This document shows, piece after piece, positions 16,734-25,531 of a stretch of 64,000 nucleotides of DNA (position 1 is the stretch's first letter; each line of letters begins with the position of its first letter). Location of the stretch: contig CALXNX010000003.1 in assembly GCA_944389865.1 (NCBI GenBank), positions 18,146 through 82,145 of the forward strand, read 5' to 3'. Source of the stretch: an uncultured Succinivibrionaceae bacterium. GTDB lineage: Bacteria; Pseudomonadota; Gammaproteobacteria; Enterobacterales; Succinivibrionaceae. The translations under genes were made by a program, and so were the position numbers. Below the pieces are notes generated by a model. It did no database searches. It was not told the DNA's origin and was given only the letters and a program-made list of their open reading frames with translations.

Positions 16734-17924
16734 ATGCAGATTTATTTAGTCGGCGGCGCCGTGCGCGATGCACTGTTAGGCCTGCCCGTTAAAGATCGTG
16801 ATTTTGTGGTGGTGGGCGCGCGCCCGCAGGATTTATTGGACCAGGGCTTCAAACAGGTAGGTCATGACTTTCCGGTGTTTCTGCACCCGGTTACCCATGA
16901 GGAATACGCCTTAGCCCGCACTGAAAAGAAAAGCGGCAGCGGCTATACCGGTTTTAACTGCTCCTTTGGTCCCGAGGTTACCTTAGAGGAAGATCTCAAG
17001 CGCCGCGATCTCACCATCAATGCCATCGCGCAGGATGAGAGCGGTCAGCTGCATGATCCGTACGGCGGCATTAAAGACTTACAGGAACGCACGCTCAGAC
17101 ACATCTCCCCTGCTTTCTGTGAAGATCCGCTGCGCGTGCTGCGCGCCGCACGCTTTGCCGCCAGGCTCGCCCCCCTGGGCTTTACCCTGCATCCTGATAC
17201 GCACGAGCTGCTGCGCCGGATGGCAGCCTCCGGCGAGCTTTGCGCGCTCACCCCAGAGCGGGTCTATATGGAGGTGCAAAAGGCCTTAGCCGCTCCCGCC
17301 CCGGCATTATTCTTTACTCTGCTGCAGGACTGCGGAGCTTTAGCTCAAGTGCTGCCCCCTGTCGCCGCTCTGTTTGCGGACGGCCGCTGGAGACGCGTCG
17401 AGCAGGCCTTAAATGCCGCGGCTAAAGCAGACTTGGCTGTGCCGCAGCGGCTTGCCCTGCTCACTGCCGCCTTAAATGATGCTGAATTTAAAAAGCTGCA
17501 GGATCTGCTGCCGCTGACGCGCGAGGAGCGCGATCTGACCTGCATCCTGCGCAAAGGCGCGGCTGATGCTGCCATGCTGCCCGACCTTATCTGCCGCGGT
17601 GATCCGCTAAAGGCTGGGGAATTTTTACAGCAGCTTTTCACCCGGCTCGATCTCTACCGCCGCGGACAGCGGCTTAAGCCGTGGCTGCAGTGCGCGGCGG
17701 TGTGGGAGCCTGACGCCGCCCCCCTGCTGGAGACTTTGCAGGACTTATATCAGCGCAGCGCTGCAGTGCAGGCCAAAACCTTTGCAGCGCAGGGGCTGAA
17801 AGGCGCCGCCATTGGACAGGCGCAGGCGGCCGCGCGCGTGCAGCTCTTAAGCGACGCTGTAGGAAAGATACAGAAGCGCACAGCCCAGGAGCACGCGGTA
17901 AATTACAAAGATCGCCATGCCTGA
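16734..17924 (+). CDS. cca: CCA tRNA nucleotidyltransferase lacking the HD phosphohydrolase motif
   Basis: The enzyme adds or repairs the 3' CCA of tRNAs. The N-terminal class II nucleotidyltransferase is complete: GGAVRD, the DRDFVV metal-site segment, [10 protein letters not shown], and [15 protein letters not shown]. coli Cca continues into an HD domain with H...HD residues that gives phosphatase and 2',3'-cyclic phosphodiesterase activity. The corresponding stretch here (about residues 215-260) reads ALLTAALND and has no such His/Asp pattern, so those accessory activities are probably absent. At 396 residues it is slightly short. Its last 78 bases overlap, antisense, the end of uppP. Confidence 0.93.
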   Translation: MQIYLVGGAVRDALLGLPVKDRDFVVVGARPQDLLDQGFKQVGHDFPVFLHPVTHEEYALARTEKKSGSGYTGFNCSFGPEVTLEEDLKRRDLTINAIAQDESGQLHDPYGGIKDLQERTLRHISPAFCEDPLRVLRAARFAARLAPLGFTLHPDTHELLRRMAASGELCALTPERVYMEVQKALAAPAPALFFTLLQDCGALAQVLPPVAALFADGRWRRVEQALNAAAKADLAVPQRLALLTAALNDAEFKKLQDLLPLTREERDLTCILRKGAADAAMLPDLICRGDPLKAGEFLQQLFTRLDLYRRGQRLKPWLQCAAVWEPDAAPLLETLQDLYQRSAAVQAKTFAAQGLKGAAIGQAQAAARVQLLSDAVGKIQKRTAQEHAVNYKDRHA

Positions 17925-18698
17925 TTTGGCGATGTACTTCATGAATAAGTGAATGACGCAGATGGCGGTGGCGAAGGCCAGGAACGCGCCGATAAGCATT
18001 TCAATCGGATCAGCGCCGGCAGCGGCCGGATTTTGATAGAGCTTAAGGCCCTCCAAAAGCCCCGAGGCCAGAATGATGGGGATGGAGAGCAGAAAGGAAA
18101 AGCGCGCCGCAGCCTCCGGGCGCAGGCCTAAGAACAGACCCGCCGTTAAAGTAATGCCCGAGCGCGAGGTACCGGGAATTAAGGCTAAAGCCTGCGCACA
18201 GCCGATGATCACCGCCTGCTGCAGGTTCATGTGTCTGAGGCTGTCGGTTCTTTCGCCTTCAATGGAGGCGATGGTGCGCCAGCACAGCCGGCGGTTGACG
18301 TAGGAGGCCATGCCCAGCAGCAGACCGAAGCCGATGGTGGTATAGGCGATAAGCTCCATCGAGCGGGCGGCAGTGGAAACCAGGTCTTCAAAAAAGAAGC
18401 CGCACAGTCCAGCAGGTATGGTAGCGATGACGATATACCAGCCCTCCCGGCTTACCGGAGTGAGGCGGCGCTTGACCACGGACTCAATGGTATAGGTGGT
18501 AATTTTGACTAAATCTGACAGGTAATAGCAGATGACGGCCAGGAGCGTACCCACATGCACGGCGACGTCAAAGGCCAGCCCTTGATCAGGCCAGCCTAGA
18601 ACTTCACTGGGCAGAATTAAATGGGCGCTCGATGAAACCGGCAGAAACTCAGTCAAGCCCTGGATCAGGGCCAGCACAACAATATGGGTAAGCAGCAT
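17847..18698 (-). CDS. uppP: undecaprenyl-diphosphatase
   Basis: UppP (BacA) dephosphorylates undecaprenyl diphosphate at the membrane to regenerate the lipid carrier for peptidoglycan and surface glycans; overexpression is known to give bacitracin resistance. The 283-residue multi-pass protein carries both signature motifs: [11 protein letters not shown] (about residues 17-29) and PGTSRSG (about 171-177), which hold the catalytic Glu, Arg and Ser. It ends [11 protein letters not shown], the normal family end, so its 78-base convergent overlap with cca is real unless cca is mis-terminated. It is followed upstream by folK and folB on the same strand. Confidence 0.95.
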   Translation of the reverse strand: MLLTHIVVLALIQGLTEFLPVSSSAHLILPSEVLGWPDQGLAFDVAVHVGTLLAVICYYLSDLVKITTYTIESVVKRRLTPVSREGWYIVIATIPAGLCGFFFEDLVSTAARSMELIAYTTIGFGLLLGMASYVNRRLCWRTIASIEGERTDSLRHMNLQQAVIIGCAQALALIPGTSRSGITLTAGLFLGLRPEAAARFSFLLSIPIILASGLLEGLKLYQNPAAAGADPIEMLIGAFLAFATAICVIHLFMKYIAKSGMAIFVIYRVLLGCALLYLSYSVA

Positions 18699-18789
18699 AC
18701 AGGCTTTATCTGCCGCCTCACAGCATTAAGCGGCAGCCTCATTAATTTATGGCCTCAAGGCAGGACAGCGCGTCGCGCGGCCGTCAGCT

Positions 18790-19320
18790 TCAGGCCCACT
18801 CCGGGGCTTTGCGGTTCCAGTCAAAATCGTATTTTTCCACCTTCATTCTGGCCGGCAGGCGCGGGGCCATCTCGTTCCAGATCTCCTTGATGGGAAGCTT
18901 TAATAAAGGATGCACCAGATCGGCATTGAGCTCGCATAAAGGGCAGAGCACAAAAGGATAGTCCTGAATATCATGACGGGGCAGCTTGCACGGGGTGGTA
19001 GTGACGACGTCATCGTACAGGAGCACATCGATATCCAAGCGGCGCTTGACGCCGAAGTTGGTGCCGTTGTGGAACATCATCTCTGATCCGGCCTGCGCTT
19101 CAATCTTTTCAATGGCGGCAAGCAGATCGTCGAGGCTTAAAGCGCACTGACCGCCGACTACCATATTGAGATAATCCGGCTCCGCCTCGCGCACGGCATG
19201 ACTCTGCCAGACAGAGGAATGCTTAAAATCTGTAAACAAGGGCGCTAAAGCGGCCTTGGCAAACAGCAGCGCATTGTCGCGATTAAGGTTGGATCCAATA
19301 CCAAGATAAACTTGAGCCAT
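18790..19320 (-). CDS. folK: 2-amino-4-hydroxy-6-hydroxymethyldihydropteridine pyrophosphokinase
   Basis: FolK transfers pyrophosphate from ATP to 6-hydroxymethyl-dihydropterin, the step before dihydropteroate synthesis in folate biosynthesis. Signatures are LGIGSNL at the N-terminus and KRRLDIDVLLYDD (about residues 92-104), which supplies the metal and ATP site. The frame could begin at 19353, inside folB, but the ATG at 19320 has GAGGA at good spacing and starts MAQVYLGIGSN, so 176 residues is preferred. It follows folB by 10 bases; the two catalyse consecutive steps, DHNA aldolase then HPPK. Confidence 0.94.
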   Translation of the reverse strand: MAQVYLGIGSNLNRDNALLFAKAALAPLFTDFKHSSVWQSHAVREAEPDYLNMVVGGQCALSLDDLLAAIEKIEAQAGSEMMFHNGTNFGVKRRLDIDVLLYDDVVTTTPCKLPRHDIQDYPFVLCPLCELNADLVHPLLKLPIKEIWNEMAPRLPARMKVEKYDFDWNRKAPEWA

Positions 19321-19330
19321 AAGTAGTTCC

Positions 19331-19684
19331 TCACGCTTTTTTGCTGATTTCAATGCCCGTGCCCAGGGTGTCAGGCACCGCCTGCGTTTTAGTCAGGCGC
19401 ACCGTCACCGCTGCCGGATGAAATTCTTTTAAAATCAAATCGCACAGTTCAGAGCCTAAGGTTTCAAGCAGCTCTGCCTGTCTATGAAGCACAAATTCCT
19501 TGACCTGCGCGCTCAGCACTGCATAATCCGCGCTGTGCGCCAAATCGCCGCTGCTCCCCGCCTCTATTAACGATGGATACTGCAGGATCAGATCAATCAG
19601 CAGATCCTGCGCACTAACGCGCTCCTCAGGGTTAATCCCGACAATGCAGTTTACCTTGAGGCCATTTACAAATACTTTATCCAT
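19331..19684 (-). CDS. folB: dihydroneopterin aldolase
   Basis: FolB splits dihydroneopterin into hydroxymethyl-dihydropterin and glycolaldehyde. The 117-residue protein begins [19 protein letters not shown], the conserved start containing the Glu of the pterin pocket. It ends with the [10 protein letters not shown] strand with the conserved catalytic lysine. It overlaps the end of tsaD by 8 bases and precedes folK, so the three form a coupled run. The folB-next-to-tsaD order is close to that of E. coli, where plsY lies between them. Confidence 0.93.
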   Translation of the reverse strand: MDKVFVNGLKVNCIVGINPEERVSAQDLLIDLILQYPSLIEAGSSGDLAHSADYAVLSAQVKEFVLHRQAELLETLGSELCDLILKEFHPAAVTVRLTKTQAVPDTLGTGIEISKKA

Positions 19685-20708
19685 TAAGCAGCGCCAAGGT
19701 ATCTAAGGGCCAGCGCGGAAAGACGTTTACCGCTAGGGGGCCGTACTGTCCGGCCTTAAAGCGCATCATGCCCGCCTGCGCGATCATGGCGCCGTTGTCG
19801 GTGCAGAACTCCGGACGGGCAAAAAACGCCTGTCCGCCGCGCTCTGCCATTAAGGCGGTTAAGGCCTGGCGCACCGCCTGATTAGCGCTCACACCGCCTG
19901 CGACCACCAAAGTTTTACTGTGCGTCATCTTTAAGGCGCGTTCGCATTTGTGCACCAGAGTATCGGTAACCGCATCAGTAAAGCAGCGGGCGATATCGCT
20001 TTTGACCTGATCATTGAGCCTGCCTTCTGCCTTAGCCGCCTGCACCGCATTGAGCACGGCAGTCTTGAGTCCGGCGAAGCTGAAATCGGCCGTGGGCCGG
20101 TCAAGCATCGGACGCGGGAAATGATAGGCGCTGCTGTTTCCGCCCTGAGCCAGACGCTCTAAATGCGGCCCGCCGGGGTAGGGCAGATCCAAAAGCTTGG
20201 CGGTCTTGTCAAAAGCCTCGCCCGCGGCATCGTCGACGGTCTGGCCTAGTAAATGATAAGCGCCCGGACCGCGCACATCGATCAGCATGGTATGTCCGCC
20301 GGAAACCAGCAGCGCGGTAAAGGGAAATGCGGGCTTGGGATCTTCCAGCAGCGGAGCTAATAAATGCCCTTCCATGTGATGGACCGGGATGGCCGGAATA
20401 TTAAGGGCGTAAGCTAAAGCCCGAGCGGCCATTGCGCCGACTAAAAGGGCGCCGATAAGCCCGGGTCCTGCGGTATAGGCCACAGCGCAGTAATCCTGCA
20501 GCTGCATGCCTGCGCGCCTGGTGACTTCACGCACTAAAGGCACTACTCTTTTAATATGATCGCGGCTGGCCAGTTCCGGCACCACCCCGCCGTATTGAGC
20601 ATGCATGGGGATCTGCGTGTGCAGAGCGTGGGCTATCAGGCCCTGCTCATCATCATAGACGGCAGCGCCGGTTTCATCGCAGGAGCTCTCAAGGCCTAAA
20701 ATGCGCAT
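19677..20708 (-). CDS. tsaD: tRNA N6-threonylcarbamoyladenosine transferase subunit
   Basis: TsaD (YgjD/Kae1) is the catalytic subunit that, with TsaB and TsaE, transfers threonylcarbamoyl to A37 of ANN-decoding tRNAs. Motifs: [11 protein letters not shown] at the start, the metal-binding HHMEGH (about residues 111-116), VSGGHT, and the C-terminal GGVSANQ and DNGAMIA. The frame extends seven codons upstream, but the ATG at 20708 starts [12 protein letters not shown], as in the family, giving 343 residues. It is divergent from rpsU, as in E. coli. Confidence 0.95.
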   Translation of the reverse strand: MRILGLESSCDETGAAVYDDEQGLIAHALHTQIPMHAQYGGVVPELASRDHIKRVVPLVREVTRRAGMQLQDYCAVAYTAGPGLIGALLVGAMAARALAYALNIPAIPVHHMEGHLLAPLLEDPKPAFPFTALLVSGGHTMLIDVRGPGAYHLLGQTVDDAAGEAFDKTAKLLDLPYPGGPHLERLAQGGNSSAYHFPRPMLDRPTADFSFAGLKTAVLNAVQAAKAEGRLNDQVKSDIARCFTDAVTDTLVHKCERALKMTHSKTLVVAGGVSANQAVRQALTALMAERGGQAFFARPEFCTDNGAMIAQAGMMRFKAGQYGPLAVNVFPRWPLDTLALLNG

Positions 20709-20824
20709 AACATCCCTAAGGAAATTCAAACAAACAACCGGCTAATTTTAGCAAAAATTAAAGCCCGATCACACTCTGAAAAAATGCTGCATCCATGGCG
20801 CTGAAATTCAAGCGTATTTTATGC

Positions 20825-20853
20825 GTGACTTTAAAGGCGCTCTCAGCTATAAT
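20825..20853 (+). promoter_or_regulatory. probable sigma70 promoter of rpsU
   Basis: GTGACT (20825-20830), a 17-base spacer and a perfect TATAAT (20848-20853). Transcription would start near 20860, leaving an unusually long leader of about 300 bases that includes the hairpin element at 20895-21117. Confidence 0.6.
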
Positions 20854-20894
20854 CAGCCCGTTTTTTATTTTTGTTTCGGCAGCATCATTTTAAC

Positions 20895-21117
20895 TAACGC
20901 CGCTTACATCCCCTTGCGTAAGCTGGGGGATGTAAGCGGCTGGTAAAGCGCATTTTGCTAATGTAAAATACGCTGAAAGAACTCAGGAAAGAGCTTTGTA
21001 CTCCTACCTGATGGGGGCATTGTGGACATGCCCGTAAGCTCCCCGTAATGGGGAGCTTACTAAAAGCAGGGATACGACCCTGCGAAACCTCGCACGTAAG
21101 TGCGTTAGGTAGTTCAT
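20895..21117 (+). other. structured multi-hairpin element in the rpsU leader; possible IS200/IS605-type relic or regulatory RNA
   Basis: About 220 bases packed with stems. There is a perfect 15-base stem (20899-20913/20926-20940) and a 10-base stem with one mismatch (near 20948-20974). Next come GGGCAT/ATGCCC (21015-21033) and a perfect 11-base stem (21034-21044/21050-21060, loop GTAAT). The last two are GCAGGG/CCCTGC (21066-21083) and an ACCTCGCAC/GTGCG..AGGT stem closed by a GTAA (GNRA-type) tetraloop (about 21087-21110). The word GTAAGCT recurs in the first loop and the fifth stem. TTTAAC (20889-20894), the IS605-type target word, lies immediately left. The palindrome near a left end and the GTGGACATGCCC-hairpin layout resemble TnpB-associated omega-RNA/right-end sequences, but no transposase frame is present. 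It could equally be a cis-acting rpsU leader. No small open frame is convincing. Confidence 0.5.
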
Positions 21118-21119
21118 AG

Positions 21120-21377
<258 letters not shown>

Positions 21378-21409
21378 TCGCGCTTTTCGGCTTTGCCGAT
21401 GACTGCGCA

Positions 21410-21469
21410 GGCGGCAGCTTTAAGCTGCCGCACTTTCAGAAGGGGCTGCTGGTCAGCCCTTTTCTTTTA
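21410..21469 (+). terminator. rpsU terminator region (two hairpins, second with U-tract)
   Basis: A near-perfect palindrome (GCGGCAGCTT/AAGCTGCCGC, 21411-21431) is followed by GGGCTG/CAGCCC (21443-21459) and a T-rich run to 21469. The second has intrinsic terminator form and lies at the converging end of the EamA gene. Confidence 0.7.
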
Positions 21470-22381
21470 CCCCTGCCGCGCCGCCTGCAGTTTTAAGCAG
21501 GCTTTCAGATGCGGCAGCTCCGAGATTAACAGCCCCAGCATAGTCAGCACAATGCCGCAGAAGATCTGCAGCGTCAGCTCCTCGCCGAGGATTAACACCG
21601 CCGCCGTGACCGTCACCGCCGGAGCTGCGTAAAGATACGGACCGCTTTGGGCCGGACCAATCAGTTTGACTGCAAAATTCCAGGTAAAAAAGCACAGCGC
21701 CGAGGCGCCGAAACCTAAAAAGAGCAGATTGGCCGCATTAACCGGCTCAAGATAAGCGGCCGGCTTAAAGCTCACATCCAAAAAATACATAAAAGGCAGC
21801 ATCCCCAGCAGCCCGTATCCGAACACCCGGCGGGTAGCCAGTCCCATATTGCAGCCCATGGCGCCGATGCGGCGCATGCATAAGGTATAGATGCCCCAGA
21901 CTGCGGAGGCGGCTAAGGCTAAGAGATCGCCTGCCGGATTAAAGGAGATTTCCAGAGAGTTAAAGCTCAGAAGGGCAATGCCGGTGAGCGCGCAGATAAA
22001 GCCCGCAAAGAAGCTCATATGCAGCGGCCGGTGCGAGCCCCATAAACGATCCGCTATGGCGATGAAAAACGGCGCGGAGCCGACGATCACGCCTACATTG
22101 GAGGCGGTGGTGTGATTGAGCGCGATATTTTCCCCTAAAAAGTACAGCGTGACTCCGGTAAGCCCTGCGCCGATAAACCAGCGCTCCTCGCGCCAGGGGT
22201 GCAGCGGCAGCCGGCGCGGCAGCAGCAGACACAGCGCCAGAAAGCCTATGCTGAAGCGGCTGAATAAGATCTCCAAAGGAGTAAAGCTGTCCAGCAGCAC
22301 CTTGGTGGAAATAAAGGTGGTGCCCCACACCAGCATGGTGCCGGCGGCCAGACCGTGTCCTAAAACAGCAGCGTTAACCAC
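21467..22381 (-). CDS. EamA-family (drug/metabolite transporter superfamily) permease
   Basis: This 304-residue protein has ten predicted transmembrane helices arranged as two EamA repeats (about residues 8-140 and 150-285). The first begins LVWGTTFISTKVLL and the second AASAVWGIYTLCMRR. Substrates in this superfamily (amino acids, metabolites, drugs) cannot be predicted from sequence. The start is a GTG with AAGG 8 bases upstream; an ATG two bases away is out of frame. It converges on rpsU with a shared terminator region and is divergent from the GGDEF/EAL gene. Confidence 0.87.
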   Translation of the reverse strand: MVNAAVLGHGLAAGTMLVWGTTFISTKVLLDSFTPLEILFSRFSIGFLALCLLLPRRLPLHPWREERWFIGAGLTGVTLYFLGENIALNHTTASNVGVIVGSAPFFIAIADRLWGSHRPLHMSFFAGFICALTGIALLSFNSLEISFNPAGDLLALAASAVWGIYTLCMRRIGAMGCNMGLATRRVFGYGLLGMLPFMYFLDVSFKPAAYLEPVNAANLLFLGFGASALCFFTWNFAVKLIGPAQSGPYLYAAPAVTVTAAVLILGEELTLQIFCGIVLTMLGLLISELPHLKACLKLQAARQG

Positions 22382-22543
22382 ATTCAGATCCTTACATCTA
22401 ATGCTAAAAAAGCCTCAGGATTGTAGCGCTGCTGCCCCTGCGGCGCAAATTCCCGCGCGTACGGCGCAAAAAAGCGCAGTTATGAGCTCAAAACCATTTA
22501 TAATTCTCAAAAGTGCGGTGTGCGCACGCGCCGCGCAGCAGAA

Positions 22544-25531
22544 ATGAGAACGCTGTTTATGCCCTTTTTTGAGATCTTCGATCACAGTGCCGATGTGGTG
22601 TTTGCGTTAAACCAGAGCGCAGATGCCGTCATTTACGCCAATCAAAGCGCCCGCCAATTTGCTCCCGACGATCTTAAGCTGCTTGAAATGTACCAGCGTC
22701 ATTTAAAGCATCCTGACGCCAAGGTGCCCTTGGAAGGCAGCGTCAGCAGCTATTTGGTGCAGACTTTAAGCGCAGCAGATGAGACCGGCCAGCCCGTGAC
22801 TTTAGTGCGCGCGGTACAGGTAGCCGGGCACCGGCCGCAGGAAAAAGATGCCTGGACGCCGTCCAGCCTGCTTGACAAGGTGGTCCCACTGGATACGCCC
22901 AGCGGCGCACTCTACGTCCTGCTGCAGGATTTAGGCGAGCGCTTTGACGCATCCGGGGCCATTATTTACGCCGTGGAGCACCAGCGTATTGTCCACTCGG
23001 TGCAGTGGGCCCGCACCGAAGATCTCAGCGACTCCGCCTCCCTGCGCCACAGCGAAATCGGCGATCTGCTTAAATCCTATTTAGAACAGAGTCTTATCGG
23101 CGGCAGCAGCTCCAGCTTAATTCTCACTAAGGATGCCAAACTGCAGGCGCAGCATCCTATGGAATACGCCCTGCTGCGTGAATTTAATTTAGACAATGTG
23201 GCCATTCGCGCGCTCAGCAGCAGCTCACAGGAAGTTTTAGGCTTTTTAATCGTCTGCTCAGTCGCCCCGCAGCACTTAGATCTGTGCCGCAAGGAGCTGC
23301 ATTTTTACAGCATGGTGGCGGCATCGCTTCTCAAAAAGCGCCGCATGTTCTTAAGTCTGCGTTATTTAAAGGACAGAGATGAGCTCACCGAGGCCTTCAA
23401 CCGCCGCGCCTTTGAGCGGCAGCTGCAGGTGCTGCGCTTCCACAAGTCCTTAGGCGTCATCTGCGCCCAGATCCCTGATTTAAAGGAGCTCAATCAAAAA
23501 TACGGGCTGCAGTACTGCGATGAGCTGCTGCAGCAGACTTTTCAGTGCTTAAAGACCATCATGCCGAGCTTCCCGATTTTCCGCAGCCGCGGCAATGTCT
23601 TTACTGCAGTGCTCAAAGACTTAAGTCAGGATCAGCTCAATACCTTCAAGCTCAGGGCCGGAGCACTGCTTAAAAGTCAGCACTGCGCTGTCGAGCTGAC
23701 CAGCGCTTTTGCAGACCAGCCCTGCACCTTAGAGGATTTAATCAGCAGGACCGGACTTAACGGCCCCGCGCTGCCGCATAAGCCGCAGGCCTATCAGTCC
23801 GCTCCCCTGGAGCGCGACTTTGACAGTCTGCCTCAGCATCCCTTCGTACAGTATGTGCAGCAGTATCATTTTGATGATGCTGCCATGTGGCAGTCGCTGT
23901 CTGAGAACAGTCAGACCTTCTATATCTACTGCGGCGATCTGCAGGCCAATGTGTTCTTTTTAAGCGATAATATGCGCGATACTTTCGGCTTTGAGCACAG
24001 CATCGTCCCCGATATGCTGAGCATTTGGCCCACGCTCATTGCCGACGATCAGGACCGCGAGATCTGGAATGAAGATTTAGCCCGCACCTTAAAAGATCCG
24101 CATTACCGCCACTCCCTGCGCTATCGGGTCACCGATGCCGGCGGCGCGCGCATCTGGGTGCACTGCCGCGGCCGCGTGATCTTTAATGATAAGGGAGAGC
24201 CGGTCTTTATGTCCGGGAGCTTAATGCGCCTTGACGACCGCAACTTAGTCTGCCCGGTGACCAATCTGCAGCGCGAATATGCGGCGGTAAAGGACATCAG
24301 CCGGCTGATTGAGCTGGAGCATTCCTGCACCATCTACGCCATCAAGTTCTTTGAGTTCAACGAGATCAATGAACACATCGGCCATGAGGCAGCCAATCAG
24401 CTCCTCCATGCCATCGCCGAGAAGCTGACTGACCAATTAGGCGACAGCATGAAGTTCTATCGCTTAGACGGCATCACCATCATCGGGGTGAGCAAGAGCC
24501 GCGATCTCGATACCGAGCAGAATTTAAAAGAGCAGATCTTCGGCATCGCCTCCTCTACCTACAGTGATTTCGGCTTCGGCTCGCGCCGCTGCGCTTCCAT
24601 CACCGCGATCCGCTATCCTGAGCATATTGAAAGCGCCGAGGAGCTCTTTGAAAAGATCTCGGGCTTTGAGGCCATTGCCAAGCGCGAAATGCAGCCCTTT
24701 ATTGAATTTACCGCCTACGATGCTGAGGCGCAGCGCCGCCAGGCAGGCTTAGTGCTCAAGCTGTCCTTCAGCGTCGATCATAATTTTGAGGGCTTCTCCA
24801 CCGTGGCGCAGCCGGTAGTATCAAGCGCGCCGGATCACCGCATCGTCGGCGCCGAGATCTTAATTCGCTGGGCCAATGACAATTTAAATATCGGCCCTAC
24901 CGCCTTTATTCCGGTCTTAGAGCAGACCAAGCTTATAGTGCAGGTAGGCCGCTTTGTCTTCCGCGAGGCCGCCAAATTAGTCAAGCGCGCCATCCGCTAC
25001 GCGCCCGATTTCTTTGTGTCCTTTAATGTAAGCTACGTGCAGATCAAAGAAGATCCCGGATTTTTTGACTATATTAAAGACACGCTGCTGGAGCTGCAGC
25101 TGACCGGCAATCACTTTGTAGCCGAGCTTACCGAGACCAATTTTGACGCCTGCCCGGAAAAACTGAGCGCCTTTATCTCCAGCTGTCGGCAGATAGGGGT
25201 CTACCTGGCGCTCGATGATTTCGGCAACGGCTATTCATCGCTCAATCTGCTGCTGAAATACCCGGCGGCCATCATCAAGCTCGACCGCTCGCTTACCGTC
25301 AAGGTCCATGAATCGCAGAAAAATCTGAACTTCATCAAGGCGGTGATCTTCGCCTGCCATCAGATGGGCCGCAAGGTCTGCGTGGAGGGCGTGGAAACAG
25401 CTCAGGAACTTGCCTCGATTGAAGAGACGCAGTGCGAATATATTCAGGGCTATTATTTCTTCAGGCCCTTAAAGCCTGATGATCTGCTGGCTAAGATCTT
25501 CCTGCAGCAGCAGCTTTTAGTACTTAAATAG
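22544..25531 (+). CDS. PAS/GGDEF/EAL protein, predicted c-di-GMP phosphodiesterase with degenerate GGDEF domains
   Basis: About 995 residues. Order (numbered from the GTG at 22520): a PAS/GAF-like sensory N-terminus, then a GGDEF-like domain beginning DRDELTEAFNRRAFERQL (about 290-410). A PAS domain follows (about 455-570), then a second GGDEF-like domain (about 575-735), and a C-terminal EAL domain (about 745-1000). Neither GGDEF has the GG(D/E)EF loop; the sites read RSRGNVF and LDGITI. The EAL domain keeps its catalytic set: EILIR (about 777), FNVS (about 834), ELTE (about 867), DDFG (about 898), IKLD (about 920) and EGVET (about 956). It should therefore cleave c-di-GMP. No transmembrane segment is seen. 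The frame extends to a GTG at 22520; the ATG at 22544 is preferred though its ribosome site is weak. Confidence 0.88.
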   Translation: MRTLFMPFFEIFDHSADVVFALNQSADAVIYANQSARQFAPDDLKLLEMYQRHLKHPDAKVPLEGSVSSYLVQTLSAADETGQPVTLVRAVQVAGHRPQEKDAWTPSSLLDKVVPLDTPSGALYVLLQDLGERFDASGAIIYAVEHQRIVHSVQWARTEDLSDSASLRHSEIGDLLKSYLEQSLIGGSSSSLILTKDAKLQAQHPMEYALLREFNLDNVAIRALSSSSQEVLGFLIVCSVAPQHLDLCRKELHFYSMVAASLLKKRRMFLSLRYLKDRDELTEAFNRRAFERQLQVLRFHKSLGVICAQIPDLKELNQKYGLQYCDELLQQTFQCLKTIMPSFPIFRSRGNVFTAVLKDLSQDQLNTFKLRAGALLKSQHCAVELTSAFADQPCTLEDLISRTGLNGPALPHKPQAYQSAPLERDFDSLPQHPFVQYVQQYHFDDAAMWQSLSENSQTFYIYCGDLQANVFFLSDNMRDTFGFEHSIVPDMLSIWPTLIADDQDREIWNEDLARTLKDPHYRHSLRYRVTDAGGARIWVHCRGRVIFNDKGEPVFMSGSLMRLDDRNLVCPVTNLQREYAAVKDISRLIELEHSCTIYAIKFFEFNEINEHIGHEAANQLLHAIAEKLTDQLGDSMKFYRLDGITIIGVSKSRDLDTEQNLKEQIFGIASSTYSDFGFGSRRCASITAIRYPEHIESAEELFEKISGFEAIAKREMQPFIEFTAYDAEAQRRQAGLVLKLSFSVDHNFEGFSTVAQPVVSSAPDHRIVGAEILIRWANDNLNIGPTAFIPVLEQTKLIVQVGRFVFREAAKLVKRAIRYAPDFFVSFNVSYVQIKEDPGFFDYIKDTLLELQLTGNHFVAELTETNFDACPEKLSAFISSCRQIGVYLALDDFGNGYSSLNLLLKYPAAIIKLDRSLTVKVHESQKNLNFIKAVIFACHQMGRKVCVEGVETAQELASIEETQCEYIQGYYFFRPLKPDDLLAKIFLQQQLLVLK

